In this document: positions 1-9,936 of the stretch, one piece after another
Position numbering within the stretch: the first letter of the stretch is position 1
Layout: every line of letters begins with the position of its first letter
From: Paenibacillus brevis
GTDB lineage: Bacteria > Bacillota > Bacilli > Paenibacillales > Paenibacillaceae
Direction of reading: 5' to 3'
Length of the DNA: 64,000 bases
NCBI RefSeq assembly: GCF_018919145.1
Contig: NZ_JAHLQJ010000005.1
Location: 62,001-126,000 of the forward strand
Translations under genes and position numbers: made by a program
Notes under the pieces: generated by a model
What the model was told of the DNA's origin: nothing
Seen by the model: only the letters and a program-made list of their open reading frames with translations
Database searches by the model: none

Positions 1-468
<468 letters not shown>

Positions 469-529
469 TCACAGAATGTTCAATTTGGAAATAGTAAATC
501 CGATAATTTTTGTATGAATTAAAAAAATA

Positions 530-573
530 AAAAAACGGAGCCGATGAGAACACAATGATTCCCGCAGCTCCGG
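530..573 (-). terminator. Rho-independent terminator after the flavoprotein gene
   Basis: Read on the minus strand, CGGAGC (567-572) pairs with GCTCCG (536-541) across a loop of about 25 nt, followed by a run of seven T. It lies 21 bp after the stop of the gene ending at 594. Confidence 0.75.
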
Positions 574-593
574 CGTTACAGTCATGCTATAAA

Positions 594-2552
594 TTATTGA
601 TTCAAGGCACCTGCCGCTGCGCTTTCGCCTCCGAGTCTCCCCGAAGTAAAGGCATATCCAAGCCCGACGCCATTTCCTACATACGTATCGTTGAAGAGGA
701 CGCCTTCGGATTCCAACCCTACAGCATACAACCCCTTCACAGGGACCCGGCTATCATTAAGAACCTGGAATTTCGTATTCACGAGTAACCCGCCTACAGA
801 GCCCAGGTTATTAATTTCAGCTACGACTGCATAGTAAGGGCCTTCCTCGCCCATCGGCTCCAAATATTCCTTCGCCTTGCCGAACTCGCTGTCTACGCCG
901 CTCTCCGTTGCCTCCACGTAACTATTGAACGCATCCTTGAAGACCTCCACATCCATACCCGCGTTGGTCGCAAGCTCTTCAATCGTATTTCCCTTGAATC
1001 CGTCACCGCTGGCCACCATAGCGTCAAATACTTGCTCCGCATTAGTCCATGGATTCTCCAATGTGAACTGGTCCGCGAAATCAGCATAGAATTCCGGCGG
1101 CATGCCCGGAAGCTTAGGCGCGTTTACGCCTGTCATCCCTTTCGCTGCCAGCGCATCCAGCTGGGACTGCGATACGATAACCAGATGATATGCTCCATTG
1201 AAAGCACTTGTGTTAGCTGCTGCAACAGCCGTCAATGTAGCCGCCTCGTCCCGGAATCTCGCACCGGACGGGCCAACGTTCATGAAATTCGGCAAGTAGG
1301 TCGTCATCACCGGATAGCTTGCCTCAAAGGAGGTGAATTCCTTTTTCAGATTGCCGGTCGCTCTTGCCAAGGTCTGGTGAAGCATTTGTCCGCCGAAATT
1401 GTCCGGCACCTTGGCTCCAGCCTCCCAGGACATTTTCAAGCCTTCGCCAATGTTCTGTCCGAGGCCGCCATTGACCCCTTCAAATCCAAAGCTTTCTTTA
1501 ACCATTTCCTTGTTCCCGGCATAGCCGCCAGTCGCCATGATGACACTCTTGGCCGAGATTTCCAGCGTTGTTCCGTCTTTCTTCTCGGCTACCACACCTG
1601 TAACAGCACCATCAGCGCCAGTCATCAGCTTCTTGGCTGTTGTCTCCGTCAGGACTTGTCCGTCATGCTGCTCAACCGACTCGGCGAGCATAGCCCGCAG
1701 CAAGGTTTCCCGTGTCTCATAAGCAGGAAGCATATGCAATTGCTCACCGCCGAAATTAATGAAGGTGGTATTATAGCCCTTTTGATTCAACCAATCATAG
1801 GTTTCACCGGACTTGGTCACATATTGCCGGATGGCGGCCGCATCGACTCTCCAGTGATTATCAACGATCCAGTCAGCGATCTCCGTCTCAACCGCAACCT
1901 TCACATCATTTTCAAGCGCAACCGAGGAATTATAGAACTTCCCTGCCCAGGACAGGTTACTCGCGCCCCCGATTACGGCCGTCTTCTCAATAATAATAAC
2001 CTTGGCGCCCTTGTCGGCTGCGCTCACCGCTGCCGAGACACCCGAAGCGCCTGCACCCACGACGACAACGTCTGCTTCAAGCTGCTCGACCTTGCCTTCT
2101 CCGGCTTTGGCTACCGTTCCGGCCTTCAAAGCTGCCAGATCTCCGCCTGCTTGTTTAACTGCAGCTTCAACGGCAGCCAGAAGCGCGTTACTTGTCTCGC
2201 TCGCACCGCTCACTGCGTCGATGGTGAGAGTCTGATGCGTCAAAATTTGCTCTTTGATCTGCTCAATGGCCGAGTCCCCCAGACCCGCTGTCTCAGATTG
2301 GCTAACAATCTGAATATCCTTGATCTGATCGGCCTGGTCCATCGTGACCTCAACCTTGATAGTGCCTTCCTTCCCCTCGGCTTCCCCCGTGTAGGTTCCA
2401 GCCTTGAAGCCCGTCTCCTGCTGGTTTGATCCAGCTTCCGTATTCCCGTCATTTCCGTTTCCCTGACATCCGGCCAACAGCCCGGTGATCAGGATAAGGC
2501 ACAGACCGAATGCCAGAAGCGATCTGAACCTTTTACCGTTCCGAATAAACAT
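594..2552 (-). CDS. FMN-binding, FAD-dependent fumarate-reductase-like lipoprotein
   Basis: 652 residues. Residues 1-29 are a lipoprotein signal ending LLAGC, so the enzyme should sit on the outer face of the membrane. Residues about 50-130 form an FMN-binding domain with the motif DAVSGASETS, the type of site that ApbE flavinylates. Residues about 155-645 are a flavocytochrome c/fumarate-reductase FAD domain (VVVGAGASG near 165). The layout matches extracytosolic reductases such as urocanate reductase. The usual substrate motifs HHTMGG and NRLGGN are not present: the corresponding regions read NNLGSVGG and DTYVGNGVG, so fumarate is unlikely to be the substrate. No apbE or cytochrome gene is nearby. 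It is probably controlled by the MerR protein encoded just upstream. Confidence 0.85.
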   Translation of the reverse strand: MFIRNGKRFRSLLAFGLCLILITGLLAGCQGNGNDGNTEAGSNQQETGFKAGTYTGEAEGKEGTIKVEVTMDQADQIKDIQIVSQSETAGLGDSAIEQIKEQILTHQTLTIDAVSGASETSNALLAAVEAAVKQAGGDLAALKAGTVAKAGEGKVEQLEADVVVVGAGASGVSAAVSAADKGAKVIIIEKTAVIGGASNLSWAGKFYNSSVALENDVKVAVETEIADWIVDNHWRVDAAAIRQYVTKSGETYDWLNQKGYNTTFINFGGEQLHMLPAYETRETLLRAMLAESVEQHDGQVLTETTAKKLMTGADGAVTGVVAEKKDGTTLEISAKSVIMATGGYAGNKEMVKESFGFEGVNGGLGQNIGEGLKMSWEAGAKVPDNFGGQMLHQTLARATGNLKKEFTSFEASYPVMTTYLPNFMNVGPSGARFRDEAATLTAVAAANTSAFNGAYHLVIVSQSQLDALAAKGMTGVNAPKLPGMPPEFYADFADQFTLENPWTNAEQVFDAMVASGDGFKGNTIEELATNAGMDVEVFKDAFNSYVEATESGVDSEFGKAKEYLEPMGEEGPYYAVVAEINNLGSVGGLLVNTKFQVLNDSRVPVKGLYAVGLESEGVLFNDTYVGNGVGLGYAFTSGRLGGESAAAGALNQ

Positions 2553-2663
2553 ACTCTCTCTCCCCCAAACTCTATTGTATGGCGACTACCAATGTGAAGT
2601 TTTTCACTTTATATAATGCGACTAAACCTCGCTGACTCCTTCACCCGGCAAGCCTATATTCGG

Positions 2664-2694
2664 AGTATAAACCTTAGTCCAACACCAAGGTCAA
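2664..2694 (-). promoter_or_regulatory. MerR-type promoter/operator with 19-bp spacer
   Basis: On the minus strand the -35 TTGACC (2689-2694) and -10 TATACT (2664-2669) are separated by 19 bp (2670-2688). Within the spacer lies a dyad whose arms ACCTT (2687-2691 reversed) and AAGGT (2671-2675) are centred at 2681. An over-long spacer with a central dyad is the hallmark of promoters activated by DNA-distorting MerR proteins. It lies 15 bp after the merR stop and 112 bp before the flavoprotein start. Confidence 0.8.
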
Positions 2695-2709
2695 GCGTGC
2701 AATATGCTG

Positions 2710-3519
2710 TTAGATTGAAATATTTACTTCCAGATAGGAGCGCTTCTTTCCCCGTTCCTGCTCATTCATAATAATTCTTCCTACGATATCACCAGTGACC
2801 TGATAGCCCGAGGCCGTCAATTCTTCAAACATAAACTCCAGCGTCTCCTTCGTGATCGGACTGGACTGGGATTTTACGATCGCAGCGGACAGGCACGGGG
2901 TCGGGGGAATATATTCGACCTGATCATCGATCTCGATGCCGAGCTTGTGCACATCCTCTTCCGTCAAGGTTAAGCCCCAGCTATGCTTCCAATTCTTCGA
3001 GCTGTCTGTGAGCAATTCCTCCTGTTCAATCCGGAAACTGAAAAAGGCGAACGGCAAACAGTCCATCCATTGATTGACCAAGCGATTCATGCGCTCATTT
3101 TTCAAAAGCCGGTTATTCACTGTCTGCTTCAGCCGATACCATCCAGGCCGCTGCTTGATCCTGCATTGGAACAGCTCCGCATCCAAGGTGCCGATCTCCT
3201 GCTCTATCTGATTCATCTTATCAAGCAGCATCGTCTTTCTGCGGATTTCTTCCTCTAATTGCTCCCGGCTCCTTGCTATTTCATGGTTCACCCGGTCGAC
3301 AGAGGCATGCTTCATAAGCTCGGCAACCTCGGGCAGTGGAATCTCCATGCTGCGGTACCATCGGCTCATCAGTAAATTTCTGGCGTCCAGATCACTATAA
3401 TAACGGTAGCTATTATGATTATCCTTCGCCGGCTCCACAATTTGATGCTTCTCATACAGCCTCAGCGTATCCTTCGTAATCCCCAGAATCGTTGAAAACT
3501 CACCTATGCAATATTTCAT
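2710..3519 (-). CDS. MerR-family transcriptional regulator
   Basis: 269 residues. The N-terminus (YCIGEFSTILGITKDTLRLY, then RYYSDLDARNLL) is a MerR winged helix-turn-helix, followed by a coiled coil (about 75-125) that dimerises these proteins, and a C-terminal ligand domain of about 140 residues resembling GyrI/effector-binding folds, which I cannot assign to a ligand. The start ATG at 3519 has AGGAGG upstream. The stop is 157 bp before the flavoprotein start, and the intervening sequence carries a MerR-type operator, so the reductase gene is the likely target. Few cysteines are visible (Cys3 and one in the spacer helix), so a metal sensor is less likely than an organic-ligand sensor. Confidence 0.85.
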   Translation of the reverse strand: MKYCIGEFSTILGITKDTLRLYEKHQIVEPAKDNHNSYRYYSDLDARNLLMSRWYRSMEIPLPEVAELMKHASVDRVNHEIARSREQLEEEIRRKTMLLDKMNQIEQEIGTLDAELFQCRIKQRPGWYRLKQTVNNRLLKNERMNRLVNQWMDCLPFAFFSFRIEQEELLTDSSKNWKHSWGLTLTEEDVHKLGIEIDDQVEYIPPTPCLSAAIVKSQSSPITKETLEFMFEELTASGYQVTGDIVGRIIMNEQERGKKRSYLEVNISI

Positions 3520-3623
3520 CTTCTTCCTCCTGGTTCATCTCATTCTCCCAATCATATCATTCAGTCATCCGGACCGGGTATAACCTGCTTCACACCCGGC
3601 TCAGACCCTATTCCCCATTCCAT

Positions 3624-3665
3624 GAAAAAAAGCGCCGCCCCTTCATTGCTGAGGGGACAGCGCTT
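3624..3665 (-). terminator. Terminator after deoC
   Basis: Minus-strand stem with arms AAGCGC/GCGCTT and CCCCT/AGGGG around a short loop, then a run of seven T. It lies 21 bp beyond the deoC stop. Confidence 0.85.
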
Positions 3666-3686
3666 CTACATCCTAAATAGCTTCAA

Positions 3687-4358
3687 TTAGTAATCGCCCT
3701 TGCTCGCAAGCCCTTGGGCAATCGCCACACCGGCGCTCGTTCCAAGTCGGGTAGCCCCCGCCTTGATCATGGCCTGCGCATCCTCCAGACTGCGCACACC
3801 TCCGGAAGCCTTAACGCCGAACTCAGGCCCCACGGTCTTCGCCATCAAGGCCACAGCTTCAATCGTTGCTCCGCCTGTAGAGAACCCTGTTGATGTCTTC
3901 ACGAAATCAACGCCGGCCTGAACTGCCAGACGGCAAGCGCGAACGATCTCTTCTTCGTTCAGCAGGCAGGTCTCGAGGATGACCTTGACCAGCTTGCCCT
4001 GCGCACTCTTCACAACGCCTGCCATGTCAGAACGCACGGCTTCATCATCGCCATCCTTCAGCGCCCCGATGTTAATAACCATATCGATCTCACCCGCACC
4101 ATCGGCAACCGCTTGTGTGGTCTCGAAGGCCTTCGCTTCAGGAGCGGACGCGCCCAGCGGAAAACCGATTACCGTGCACACCTTGACATCGGAGTCCTTC
4201 AATTGCTCTGCCGCCAGCTTCACCCAGTAAGGATTTACGCATACAGAAGCAAAGCTGTGCTCCTTCGCTTCCTCTACCAGCTTGAGAATCTCCTGCTTGC
4301 CGGCATTCGCCTTCAAAAGCGTATGATCGATCATACCCAGAATTGCTTTCGTGTCCAT
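3687..4358 (-). CDS. deoC: Deoxyribose-phosphate aldolase
   Basis: 223 residues, the normal size for DeoC. It cleaves 2-deoxy-D-ribose 5-phosphate to glyceraldehyde 3-phosphate and acetaldehyde in deoxynucleoside breakdown. Family motifs visible are IDHTLLKAN near the start, [17 protein letters not shown], and [10 protein letters not shown] with the Schiff-base lysine, then KASGGVR. The ATG at 4358 is chosen because GGAGG lies 7 nt upstream; a start ten codons earlier lacks a site. It follows def with a 75-bp gap and no clear terminator between, so the two may be co-transcribed. Confidence 0.95.
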   Translation of the reverse strand: MDTKAILGMIDHTLLKANAGKQEILKLVEEAKEHSFASVCVNPYWVKLAAEQLKDSDVKVCTVIGFPLGASAPEAKAFETTQAVADGAGEIDMVINIGALKDGDDEAVRSDMAGVVKSAQGKLVKVILETCLLNEEEIVRACRLAVQAGVDFVKTSTGFSTGGATIEAVALMAKTVGPEFGVKASGGVRSLEDAQAMIKAGATRLGTSAGVAIAQGLASKGDY

Positions 4359-4433
4359 GCTAATTCCTCCATAATAAATATTCTCCATTTGAAATCCTTC
4401 GTGATCAAAAGATGACCCTTTGAACAGCCTCTA

Positions 4434-5015
4434 TTAATATAGGCTGGAAATCTGCACTCCATCCGGAAGCTTGAATGGATGCTCCTTGTTAATCCGGTCA
4501 TAGAACATGATTCCGTTCAAATGATCTATCTCATGCTGCATCACAATCGCATCATACCCCTTGAAGCGAAGCTTCAATTCCTTGCCTTCCGCATCGTAGG
4601 CCTTGATCTGAACCTTCTCGTAACGAGGCACGAAGCCTTGAATTGCCCGATCCACCGACAAGCAGCCCTCGCTTTCCGGCAAATAAGTCATCGCCGCCGA
4701 GTGGCTGATGATTTTCGGATTGAACAAGGCCACTTCACGGTCATTGCCTTCATCATCACTGAGCAGCGCGGCAAACATCCGCTTGTTCAGACCGATCTGA
4801 TTCGCGGACAAGCCTACGCCGGGGCGTAATTTGTATTTCTTAGAGAGCTCCGGATCCTGGCTATTCTTCAAGAACTGCATCATAGCCGCCATCTCCCCGC
4901 GGTCTTCCTCGGTCGGGGGAATGCTGACCGGCTCGGTAACGGTTCGCAGAATCGGATCGCCTTCTCTAATGATATCGTCCATTAAAATGATATAGTCATG
5001 GTTAAATTTGCTCAT
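4434..5015 (-). CDS. def: Peptide deformylase
   Basis: 193 residues. It removes the N-formyl group from nascent proteins. All three metal-site motifs are present: GVGLSANQIG, EGCLSV and QHEIDHLNG (Cys and two His bind the metal, Glu is catalytic). The insertion between motif 1 and motif 2 and the length are typical of the larger Gram-positive type 2 deformylases. The first ATG is preferred because AGAAGGA lies upstream, whereas the internal ATG at codon 12 has none. Confidence 0.95.
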   Translation of the reverse strand: MSKFNHDYIILMDDIIREGDPILRTVTEPVSIPPTEEDRGEMAAMMQFLKNSQDPELSKKYKLRPGVGLSANQIGLNKRMFAALLSDDEGNDREVALFNPKIISHSAAMTYLPESEGCLSVDRAIQGFVPRYEKVQIKAYDAEGKELKLRFKGYDAIVMQHEIDHLNGIMFYDRINKEHPFKLPDGVQISSLY

Positions 5016-5103
5016 GATATGAATCCTTCTTCCACCTTCATCTGAATTTTCAAGCGTTCTTTTTCAGCTTCAAAATACCAGCATCAGCGTAGCATGACGA
5101 TGG

Positions 5104-5143
5104 TAAAAAGTCAAAGCCGGCGCACCATACGCCGGCTTCTTTG
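5104..5143 (-). terminator. Terminator of the GH42 operon
   Basis: GCCGGCG (5116-5122) and CGCCGGC (5130-5136) form a perfect 7-bp stem with a 7-nt loop. On the minus strand it is followed by a T-rich tract (CTTTGACTTTTT). It may also slow transcription on the plus strand, where nothing is encoded. Confidence 0.8.
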
Positions 5144-5238
5144 AAGGTGTTCCCACCCAAGGAAATTCAGTTAAAATTCAACCTGATTAAAATAGTCACT
5201 TTGCGTGCATATATCCTCGCCCAGACAACCGATTCGGA

Positions 5239-7314
5239 TTACACGTTGACAATCGCCTTGCGTTTAAGCACCACCGAGCCATGTACCGGCAACTGAAGAC
5301 GACGCTCCACGATCTGCCCGCCCTCCAGATCTGAATACGCTCTATCATCCAGATCTACAAGAGCCTCCTGGCCCGAAAAATTAAGAACAAACAAGTATTC
5401 ATGAGTCCCGTCCGTTCTCATCTCCACGCTGACCCCTTTAGGCAAAGAACTGTCCAGACATTTTAATACGCTTGCCTCAGACACTATTCTGGCGTACAGC
5501 ACTTCATAGAACTCGTCTTCCTTCACACGGGCCGCCAGGTAATAAGCCTTGCCTTCACCAAAGCGATTCACCGTAAGCACGGGGTCACCGGCATAGAAAT
5601 CCGAACCATACGTAGCCAGGACCTCGGCACCCTCACAATGAATTCTTTCGCATAGCTCATGCACCGCATAGCTGCCCTTGAGCCCGAGCGGATTATCTTG
5701 CTGGAGGATAAGCTCATTGTGATCATGATCATGCAGGCTGTCGATCTCCTCCGCCCAAATTCCTGTTACCTCCCGGAGCGGCCCCGGGCAGCCGGTAAGA
5801 TGGCAGAGATCATGCTCATCCACAACACCAGACCAGTACGTTACCAGCAATATTCCGCCTTGCTTCACATACTCCGTCAGCTTCCTGCCCGTCTCCTCCC
5901 GAAGCAGATATACCATCGGAGCAATCAGCAGCTTATATCGATTCAGGCTATCGAATGCGCCGATAATATCAGTCGGCACGCCGAGCTGCCACAGCGCCCG
6001 GTAGTGCTGAACCACCGTCTCCTCGTAGTGGATTCCGCCATTCCGGGGGCCCTGCGCATCGAGAACGGCCCACCGATTATCCCAGTCAAAGAGGATGGCA
6101 GCCTCTGCCGGCACCGTTGTTCCCAGAACCTCCGTCAGCTCGCCAAGGGTACGCCCAAGGCTGGCCACATCCTGAAATACCCGGGTATGCTCATGGCCCA
6201 CATGGTCGACAACCGCTCCATGGAACTTCTCGCTGGAGCCTCTGCTCTTCCTCCATTGAAAATACTGTACGGTATCCGAGCCGTGCGCAACCGCCTGCAA
6301 GGAAGACAGCCGATGCATCCCCGGCCGCTTCAGCTTGCTTGTCCTCTGCCAGTTGGTCTGGCTCGGCGTGCTCTCCATCAGCATAAACGGCTTCTTCTTC
6401 AGGCTGCGGAACAAGTCATGGTTAAATGCGAACCACGAGGCCACACCCGTCTCTGAGGACTCTGAATGCCAGGTCGGATAAGCATCCCAGGATACCACAT
6501 CCACAGCCTTGGCAAATTCACGGTAGTCCAGGCCGTAGAAAAGATCCATCATATTCGCAGTGCACGGCAAATCAGGATTCACTGCCTTCAGCGGCTGAAT
6601 CTCATGGCGGAAGAAATCAATCGTCTGATCCGAGACAAATCTCCGCCAATCCAGATTATGTCCATGAACCATCATTTCCCCGTGAGGAGCAGGAGACTCC
6701 ACCTGGGACCAGGAGGTAAAGGTATGGCTCCAGAAGGTTGTCCACCAGGTCTGGTTCAGTGCTTCGAGTGTGCCGTATTTCTGCCTCAGCCAGCTGCGGA
6801 ATGCGTCCTGGCAATACTCACAATGGCATTCACCGCCATATTCGTTCGATACATGCCAGCCGAGCACGGCCGGATGGAACGAATAGCGCTCCGCCAGCCT
6901 GGAGTTCATAATTCTCACCTTCTCCCGATAGACGGGAGAGGTGAGGCAATGATTGTGCCGCATCCCATGCAGATTACGTTGTCTGTTCTTCTCCACCCGC
7001 AGCACTTCCGGATACTTCTCGGACATCCAGGCAGGACGAGCACCGCTTGGCGTAGCCAGCCAGACATAGATGCCATTCTTAACCAGCAGATCAAGCACCT
7101 GATCCAGCCAATCCCAGGTGAATACTCCCTCCTCCGGCTCCAGCTTTCCCCAAGAGAAGATGCCCACGGACATCACATTGCAGTTGGCAAGCTTCATCAG
7201 CCGGATGTCCTCTTGCAGGATAGCCGGATCGTGCAGCCATTGCTCAGGATTATAGTCCGCCCCATGCATGAATACGGGCAGCTTGCCGCTAATAGCCGGA
7301 AATTTTATCGTCAT
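5239..7314 (-). CDS. Beta-galactosidase, glycoside hydrolase family 42
   Basis: 691 residues, no signal peptide, so cytoplasmic. GH42 enzymes release terminal beta-galactose, often from imported galactan oligosaccharides. The (beta/alpha)8 domain carries the acid/base Glu158 (HVSNEYGG) and nucleophile Glu314 (FMLMESTP). Cys123, Cys163, Cys165 and Cys168 match the four-cysteine zinc cluster known in the family. A trimerisation-type domain (about 390-610) and a small C-terminal beta domain follow. The ATG at 7314 is chosen because GGAGG lies 10 nt upstream; an upstream ATG at 7347 would overlap the preceding gene's stop. It is the last gene of an operon with two permeases and a binding lipoprotein. 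Confidence 0.93.
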   Translation of the reverse strand: MTIKFPAISGKLPVFMHGADYNPEQWLHDPAILQEDIRLMKLANCNVMSVGIFSWGKLEPEEGVFTWDWLDQVLDLLVKNGIYVWLATPSGARPAWMSEKYPEVLRVEKNRQRNLHGMRHNHCLTSPVYREKVRIMNSRLAERYSFHPAVLGWHVSNEYGGECHCEYCQDAFRSWLRQKYGTLEALNQTWWTTFWSHTFTSWSQVESPAPHGEMMVHGHNLDWRRFVSDQTIDFFRHEIQPLKAVNPDLPCTANMMDLFYGLDYREFAKAVDVVSWDAYPTWHSESSETGVASWFAFNHDLFRSLKKKPFMLMESTPSQTNWQRTSKLKRPGMHRLSSLQAVAHGSDTVQYFQWRKSRGSSEKFHGAVVDHVGHEHTRVFQDVASLGRTLGELTEVLGTTVPAEAAILFDWDNRWAVLDAQGPRNGGIHYEETVVQHYRALWQLGVPTDIIGAFDSLNRYKLLIAPMVYLLREETGRKLTEYVKQGGILLVTYWSGVVDEHDLCHLTGCPGPLREVTGIWAEEIDSLHDHDHNELILQQDNPLGLKGSYAVHELCERIHCEGAEVLATYGSDFYAGDPVLTVNRFGEGKAYYLAARVKEDEFYEVLYARIVSEASVLKCLDSSLPKGVSVEMRTDGTHEYLFVLNFSGQEALVDLDDRAYSDLEGGQIVERRLQLPVHGSVVLKRKAIVNV

Positions 7315-7346
7315 GTCGTGTGTCCCTCCGTTACAATGGTAGGTCA

Positions 7347-8933
7347 TTATTGCAATGCGGCAAGGAAAGCATCAATTTGCGCTTGAAGCTCGGTTTGAAT
7401 CTTGTCAATTCCGGCGGACTTGAGCTGCTTGTTCAGTTCCTCCTGGCCCTTATCCAGATCAGCGATTAATCCATATTCAAGCGGGATTGCATAGCGCAGC
7501 ATAACATTGCCTACGTTGGCTACCTCATTCTTCACCTTGGAATCATCAAATACGAAAGTTTCCAGCGGGAAGTGGTATACCTTCTCCTGCCATCCGGCAA
7601 GAATCTCATCTGCTTCAACCGGATAGGATGCGTCCGAACGATTCAACTGCGAGTTCCATCCCCAGTTGGAGAATCCGGTATAGTTGGCGGCACTTGGACC
7701 CGCGTTGTATTTATCGTCGCCCACGGGTTCATAATGCTTGCCGGCGATCCCGTACATCGTCAAATCATGAATTTCCTTATCGTTTTGCAGTAAATCAATC
7801 AGCATCAAAGAGCGTTCAACATGCTTGGATGTAACATGGACCGCCATGCCATTCTGGGTCGAAATCGCTCCGATCTTCTTCTTGTCCGGTGTGAGATCTA
7901 CAATGGCCGCTTCATATTCCGGCTTATCCCGGCGCATTTCAGCCAGGTTGAAGGCAACGGTTCCCAGGTTTTGCGCGTAGGACCCGGTCTTGCCGGCTTT
8001 GATGTCCTGCCAGACATCGTTTTTGTTATTCACAATGTTTTTGGACCAGCCCTTGTTATCTGCAAGGTCTTTATAATAGTCCAGCAGCTGTCTGAACTCG
8101 GATGTATCATACACATTGAATACCTTCGAGGATGCATCCTCCAGCTTGTAGGCCAGCGGCATGCTATAATCCACAAGATTCCACTCATTCTGCTGCTCCA
8201 GCAAAATCTGATCAAGCTCATGCCACTTCCAGCCATCTGCCGGCTTGGCGCCGAAGGCATTGAACCCGCTCTCATTTGCCGCAATCGTCTTGACGTAATC
8301 CGCATAGGTTTCCGGGCTGTTCACCGGGTCGAGGTTATACTTTTTGCGCAAATCCTCACGAATCAGCACCACCTTATCGGTCACTTCCGTATTGTTGTTC
8401 GGAACCATGTACAGCTTCCCTTCTACCTTGGCCTGCTCCCAGGACACGGCCGGCATAGCCGCCCAAGTCTGAGGCATGTACGCGGACAGCAACTCCTCAC
8501 TCAGCTCCAGAAAGCCTCCTTTTCTTGCCTGGTCGTTGTAAAACGCCCAGTTCGCTGTGTAAGCGATGTCAAAATCCTCATTGGCTGCGAACTTCAAAGG
8601 ATACTTCTGCGTCCAGTCGGACCAATCCAGAAATTCAGCTTCTACCGTGGCGTTAATTTTTTCTTTTAGCAGCTTGTTCAATTCGCCGAATACTTCGTCA
8701 TAATCCGCGGGCTTGCCCCCGACCAGAAGCATCTTCAGCTTGACCTCTTCGGACAGGTCTGGTCCGTTATTCTCCTCTTTCACCGTATTGGCGGCAGTGC
8801 TGGAGTTATTCTCCGCCGGTTTGTTGGACTGAGCATTAGTGCTCTCGCCATTCCCGCCGCAAGCACTGAGAAAGGCGGACACAGCTACGATCATCGCCAA
8901 TAAAAACATGAATTTCGTGTTCTTCCGTCTCAT
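7347..8933 (-). CDS. ABC sugar-binding lipoprotein, LplA/YtcQ type
   Basis: 528 residues with signal peptide ending LSAC and a low-complexity Asn/Ser/Glu linker (about 25-55) that tethers the domain to the membrane. The remainder is an extracellular solute-binding protein family 1 fold of the large LplA class, which usually binds oligosaccharides for the paired LplB/LplC permeases. ATG at 8933 has GGGGGAG 7 nt upstream. The GH42 gene starts 32 bp after its stop, suggesting a galactose-containing oligosaccharide as ligand; this is inference from context. No ATPase gene is in the operon; such systems usually borrow a shared MsmX-like ATPase. Confidence 0.9.
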   Translation of the reverse strand: MRRKNTKFMFLLAMIVAVSAFLSACGGNGESTNAQSNKPAENNSSTAANTVKEENNGPDLSEEVKLKMLLVGGKPADYDEVFGELNKLLKEKINATVEAEFLDWSDWTQKYPLKFAANEDFDIAYTANWAFYNDQARKGGFLELSEELLSAYMPQTWAAMPAVSWEQAKVEGKLYMVPNNNTEVTDKVVLIREDLRKKYNLDPVNSPETYADYVKTIAANESGFNAFGAKPADGWKWHELDQILLEQQNEWNLVDYSMPLAYKLEDASSKVFNVYDTSEFRQLLDYYKDLADNKGWSKNIVNNKNDVWQDIKAGKTGSYAQNLGTVAFNLAEMRRDKPEYEAAIVDLTPDKKKIGAISTQNGMAVHVTSKHVERSLMLIDLLQNDKEIHDLTMYGIAGKHYEPVGDDKYNAGPSAANYTGFSNWGWNSQLNRSDASYPVEADEILAGWQEKVYHFPLETFVFDDSKVKNEVANVGNVMLRYAIPLEYGLIADLDKGQEELNKQLKSAGIDKIQTELQAQIDAFLAALQ

Positions 8934-8991
8934 GACAAAGCTCCCCCTAATCATTTGGATGGAATCTATTGATAACCAGGTTCCCCTGTGG

Positions 8992-9918
8992 TCATCCTTT
9001 CACAGCACCAATCGTCAGCCCCTGCACGAAATAACGTTGAATAAACGGATATGCCAGCAAAATCGGCCCGGTAGCTACGACTGTCATCGCCATCTTGAGG
9101 CTTTCGGTAGGAATATTGAAATTGACAACGGCTCCGGATTCCATCATCGCCTTGCGCATGCCGTCCATGTTGCCTAACAAGCGGTACAAATAGTATTGCA
9201 GCGGCATCAAATCCGAATTGGATATGAACAGCAGAGCATTGTACCAATCATTCCAGTAGGCCAGCGCTATAAACAGTCCAATCGTAGCCAGCGCCGGCTT
9301 CGACAGCGGCAGAATAAACCGGAGATAGATCTGAAAATCGCCGGCCCCGTCGATCTTCGCGGATTCGATAATCGCCTCGGGAATGCTGCTCATGAAGGTC
9401 TTCATCACGATAATATAGAAGACGTTCATAAGCATCGGCAGGACCAGAACCAGCAAAGTGTCCTTTAATTGCAAGTAATTCACGATGAGGAGATACCAAG
9501 GAACGAGTCCTCCGCTGAACAGGGTGGTAAAGAAGAAGAAAAAGGAGAAGATGTTCCGCCATTTAAAATCTTTTCTCGCCAGCACATAAGCGGTCATCGA
9601 GGTCAGGAACAATCCGGCCAAGGTGCCCAGCGCCGTTACTGAAATCGTCACCCCGTACGCCTTGAGCATGTCCGTCGGAAATTCGAATAAAATTTGGTAC
9701 GCCTCCAGCGAGAAACGGGTCGGAAAGATCTGAAATCCGTTCTCCACAATGGCGCTCTCTTCGGTAAGCGAGGAGGAGACGACCAGCAGAAAAGGAAAAA
9801 TACAGAATACGGCCAGCAAGGTCAGCATGAAATAGCCGATAATCGCGAGAATCAAGCGGTCGTGCTGTGTTGCTTTACGCCGTTCCGGCTTTAGATTCTG
9901 AGACAGAATCACGTTCAT
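8992..9918 (-). CDS. ABC sugar permease, LplC/YtcP type
   Basis: 308 residues, six predicted membrane helices. The cytoplasmic EAA-like loop is ESAKIDGAGDFQIYLRFILP, and the C-terminus YFVQGLTIGAVKG is typical of the LplC branch (second permease of oligosaccharide importers). The ATG at 9918 has a GGAAGG site. It follows the first permease with an 18-bp gap and precedes the binding protein, forming the transport core of the GH42 operon. Confidence 0.92.
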   Translation of the reverse strand: MNVILSQNLKPERRKATQHDRLILAIIGYFMLTLLAVFCIFPFLLVVSSSLTEESAIVENGFQIFPTRFSLEAYQILFEFPTDMLKAYGVTISVTALGTLAGLFLTSMTAYVLARKDFKWRNIFSFFFFFTTLFSGGLVPWYLLIVNYLQLKDTLLVLVLPMLMNVFYIIVMKTFMSSIPEAIIESAKIDGAGDFQIYLRFILPLSKPALATIGLFIALAYWNDWYNALLFISNSDLMPLQYYLYRLLGNMDGMRKAMMESGAVVNFNIPTESLKMAMTVVATGPILLAYPFIQRYFVQGLTIGAVKG

Positions 9919-9936
9919 TGCAGCACCTTCCTTTCG

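Noticed and set aside
1032..2429. 465-codon open frame on the plus strand
   Set aside because: It is antisense to the flavoprotein gene, has no ribosome site and gives no recognisable protein; it is a codon-usage shadow.
6466..7386. 306-codon open frame on the plus strand
   Set aside because: Antisense to the GH42 gene, no ribosome site, no domain features.
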